Under the pieces are notes generated by a model. That model was given only the letters and a program-made list of their open reading frames with translations, did not search any database and had not been told where the DNA came from. From NCBI GenBank assembly GCA_036244855.1, contig BQKZ01008325.1, positions 6,675 through 38,737 on the forward strand: a DNA stretch of 32,063 nt, written 5' to 3'. Source of the stretch: Temnopleurus reevesii. Lineage: Eukaryota; Echinodermata; Echinoidea; Temnopleuroida; Temnopleuridae. A program made the position numbers and the translations under genes. The first letter of the stretch is position 1; each line of letters opens with the position of its first letter. This document shows, piece by piece, positions 29,157 to 32,063 of this stretch.

Positions 29157-29989
29157 TAAATAACAGAACCACAACAATTGGCATTTTATTAAGTTCTTAT
29201 GTTAGTCCAGCCGCCATCTGGATATACTTTGCACAAGGTGTCTATAGTAGATTTTTCAACGGATTTTGATGGAAAATACATTCAGTTTGAAGAATCCGAT
29301 TGCTGACACGCTGTCAGCATTGAGCATATTAAGATATGTGACGTCATTCAAAATGGCCGCCAAGTGATGGCCAATTTTTCTTGTATGCACTAAAACCCTT
29401 TAAAAAGCAATATTTTGTTTCTTTTAAATGGTGTAAAACCGAAGAATATTAAATTACCTATCTGATGACACCCATATATATTGATATAAGCATGAAAAAT
29501 ATCAAATATCTAACCTTATATCTGAAATTTTTCATAATTTTTTTCGAACACATTAGATTACATCTTAGTATGGTTCATACACCACTACAGGATCTCTTAA
29601 AAATCATCCAGAAGTATGCATGCACTTGTGATAAATACACTTACCACATGTCAAGACCATATCATATCAAAAATTTGAGTAAAAGCGTTATAAATATGAC
29701 AATTTACTATAGCAAAATCTGCAGAAATATGCGCAATTGTCCTATTGCAACTGCCCCATGGATTGCCCGGCAGCGTGACAAGAGCATCCGTATACCTCAG
29801 CACAGCGTATAGCTCCAGAATATTATACCTGATTACATGGTTGCTTATTTTAGGACGTTTAGAAAATACTACTGTACTTTCAATAAGTTTTCTCCAATAA
29901 ATATGTTTTGGAACAAATATAACAACAACAAATAACTTCATAGGAAACTCTTTGTACATAGGCCTACATTTATTCTTATTCATTCGCTC

Positions 29990-30640
29990 CCGTAACTACT
30001 ATTCCGAACTCTTTAAATTCTTCCTACATTCTCCTCATCATTCCTTTTTTTCTTTTTCATCCGTCGCCATCCTTCATCATCATCATCATCATCATTATTA
30101 CATTCTTCTTCGTCCTCCTCCTCTTCTTTCATTCGTCGTCGTCATCATCATCATCATCATCATCATCATAGTGATCACCACCACCACCATCATTGTATTG
30201 TTCTTCGGCTTCAGCTTCTTCTCCCATCACTCCTCCCAATTCGCTAAAACTTTTCTTCAACCTCCTCTTCTTTCTTTTAATATTCTTATCTAATCATCAT
30301 CGTCATCATCATCATCATATTTTCATTCTTCTTCTTTATCTTTTTCATTTCTTCTACTTCTCTCACTACTCCGATCCTCCTCAATTGCATGTTTCAAGTC
30401 GCCGCCTTCATTCCTTTCTTCTGTCTTTCTTCTTTCCTTTTTCATTCAACATCATAATCATGATGATCATCATATGTATTTTCACATTTTCTTGTTGTTC
30501 TTCTTTTTCATCATCGTCTTAAAAATATTCTTCTTTTCTTTTAATATTTTCCCTCTTCACTTTATCTTGTTACTCCTCGTCTACATTACGTTAAACTTAT
30601 TCCGAGCTCTCCCTATTCCTCCCTCCTCCAGTTCATTCCT
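29990..30640 (+). repeat. Pyrimidine-rich region with (CAT)n blocks
   Basis: CTT/TCC-rich sequence with CAT repeats at about 30076-30096, 30141-30170, 30296-30318 and 30651-30663. The open frames with His, Phe, Ser and Leu runs are compositional. The end of the last (CAT)n meets the ambiguous base. Confidence 0.85.
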
Positions 30641-30663
30641 CCCTCCCGTCGTCATCATCATCA

Positions 30664-30664
30664 N
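30664..30664. other. Ambiguous base (N) at end of (CAT)n
   Basis: The only N in the window directly follows ATCATCATCA and precedes GACCACTAATAAG. This may be a base-call ambiguity or a placeholder at an assembly join in a simple repeat. Confidence 0.9.
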
Positions 30665-31136
30665 GACCACTAATAAGCCGCCAAACGAGATGCCCATAAT
30701 TTTATGGGCAGCGCGCCGCCACAAGCAGAGTTGAGAGTTACGGGGATGTGTCCCTTCCTTCACCCCTCCTTCACTTTTTGCAATATGTAGAATAGAATAT
30801 AATATGAAATACTTATTTGTTTGATTTGCAATGCAAACACGAAAGAATCATTATCAATACAAACAAAATTGTACATGTATTTTTCAACGAGAACAAAATT
30901 GACTGAGCATTAGAACCAGCAACGAGGGTGGGGTAGGGGATGGGGATTTCCACCGATTTCAAGGAAACTACATCTGTTCTGTATGGTTTACATGAGAAGC
31001 GAGTGTCTCTCTAAATTCGAGAAGAAATAAATTGTTCCCCGCGTCAGAGAGGTGAATCCCATCTGATCGAAATAGATGGACGTTGTTATGGCGAATACCG
31101 TCATGTATGAGGGGCGCTTCATGCCACAAAGCTTCG

Positions 31137-31166
31137 TTCACTCACTCACTCGAGTGAGTGAGTGAA
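31137..31166. repeat. Perfect 30-bp palindrome of ACTC/GAGT units
   Basis: TTCACTCACTCACTC is followed at once by its exact reverse complement, centred on CTCGAG (no spacer). A related imperfect pair, GTCACTCACTCGGG and TTAGTGTGTGAC, follows at 31183-31209. A CCAATCAGAG word lies at 31221. Confidence 0.9.
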
Positions 31167-32063
31167 TGGTACATGTAATACTGTCACTCACTCGGGTTAG
31201 TGTGTGACTTTGCGGCTTCGACCAATCAGAGAGCTGGGATCTTATCACGAGGCTCTCACTGCAGTGGTTGCATCTTCCCTTTAGTGAATGTACAACCACT
31301 CGTCAGTGAAAAGTAAACATGGTCGCTTGACAGAAATTGTGCTAGGCGAGCCAGAAGCGTTCACCCAAGGTTGTCGCATTAAAGCACAAAGGATATAATG
31401 CAACTTGTGTGAAGCGGACATGTTCTCCGCCTCTGGTCCAGATTTTGATGGACAGTCCACTATAATTGATGAACTCCACACTCCAAAGGAATGTAATAGT
31501 CTTGTTTCATGCAGACTTTGATGTACATTGCACGTTGAACTCCATGAATTTCTTATCGATCAAATAGAAATGTAGAAAACGTTTGCTCGGATGTGTGGTC
31601 AAATCTGCTACTCTACGAAATATAGAATAAATAATGATAACATATTGGTATGTTTCATTTTACCTTACCTGATAGAATAAAAATATAACGGAATGCACTT
31701 GCTAACTAATAAATTGTTTCACCAACCGTTATCGACCAAAAATAAAGATGCAGCTCAAAGAGGCAATATTCTTAACAGCAAGATGCATGAATGAAAACAT
31801 TTTTATTTTCCTATATCAACATGATGATCGGTGAGTAATCATTGACTATGGATATTTAAAAAATTTAAAAAAAAAACTTATTTGTAATAAAATATTGCTT
31901 TAGGTTCTTTTAGATGACGATCACTCCATGTTCAGGGTTTTACTTTACACTTTTTAAACGGCACTCACTACCAAAAAATATATGCCTCGAACAAAGGCAC
32001 AATCCCATGATGACGTCACCCCTACATAAATACAGCCACTCGCTGGGTCAAAAGGTCATCTTG

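Larger units (their letters stand above)
21566..32063. other. Intergenic region downstream of CMIP
   Basis: About 10.5 kb with no exon I can support on either strand. It holds MITE copies at 21876-22135, 24010-24192, 24522-24697, 25554-25756, 26153-26354, 27270-27439 and 28981-29156, pyrimidine-rich sequence at 24880-25020 and 29990-30640, one N at 30664 and a palindrome at 31137-31166. 22140-24000 and 27440-28970 look like plain AT-rich sequence. Confidence 0.55.

Noticed and set aside
29990..30734. Hydrophobic and His-rich frames as a membrane protein gene
   Set aside because: They arise from CTT/CAT-rich low-complexity sequence; overlapping frames all look alike and an N interrupts the last one.
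31281..31481. 66-codon minus-strand frame near the right edge
   Set aside because: Mixed composition makes it more protein-like than most, but there is no splice signal, homology or start context I can support.

Overview
This is eukaryotic, AT-rich, intron-dominated DNA. It carries the 3' part of one multi-exon gene on the + strand, set in a dense background of short non-autonomous DNA transposons (MITE-like elements), decayed repeats and trinucleotide microsatellites. The protein is recognisable as the C-terminal part of C-Maf-inducing protein (CMIP), a single-copy animal adaptor. Exon/intron style, compact exons separated by 0.5-8 kb introns, and the repeat texture suggest a marine invertebrate deuterostome. 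A sea urchin or other echinoderm is my best guess, by general resemblance only. There are no bacterial features, no CRISPR array and no tRNA or rRNA gene that I can see.

The gene: eight coding exons can be chained with strong splice sites and one consistent reading frame (A 2916-2942, B 10806-10854, C 13946-14053, D 15693-15809, E 16598-16738, F 18524-18718, G 19355-19531, H 20032-20082). They give about 287 residues ending in a TGA stop, followed by a 3' UTR with poly(A) signals at 20908 and 21542. The last 110 residues form leucine-rich repeats that match the CMIP C terminus as I know it from vertebrates. The N-terminal half, including the PH-domain region, must lie upstream of the window.

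Layout: 1-2915 is upstream intron. 2943-10805 is a large intron with a foldback MITE, a long AAT microsatellite and a local duplication. 10855-13945 is an intron that ends in a decayed copy of the start of exon C. 14054-18523 contains exons D and E with a polypyrimidine tract, ATG repeats split by a hAT-like insertion, and a diverged tandem array interrupted by a pogo-like MITE. 18719-20031 holds short introns. 20083 to about 21560 is 3' UTR. 21560-32063 is intergenic, with several MITE copies, pyrimidine-rich (CAT)n sequence, one ambiguous base and a perfect 30-bp palindrome; I find no second gene there.

Most long open frames in the window (poly-Ile, poly-Asp, poly-His, poly-Ser, Pro/Ser-rich) are translations of microsatellites and not genes. 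I saw no new multi-gene system. The most unusual items are the relic duplicate of the exon C acceptor region, the five-copy MITE family built from TTGCA/TTGAT subterminal repeats, and two clear nested insertions.
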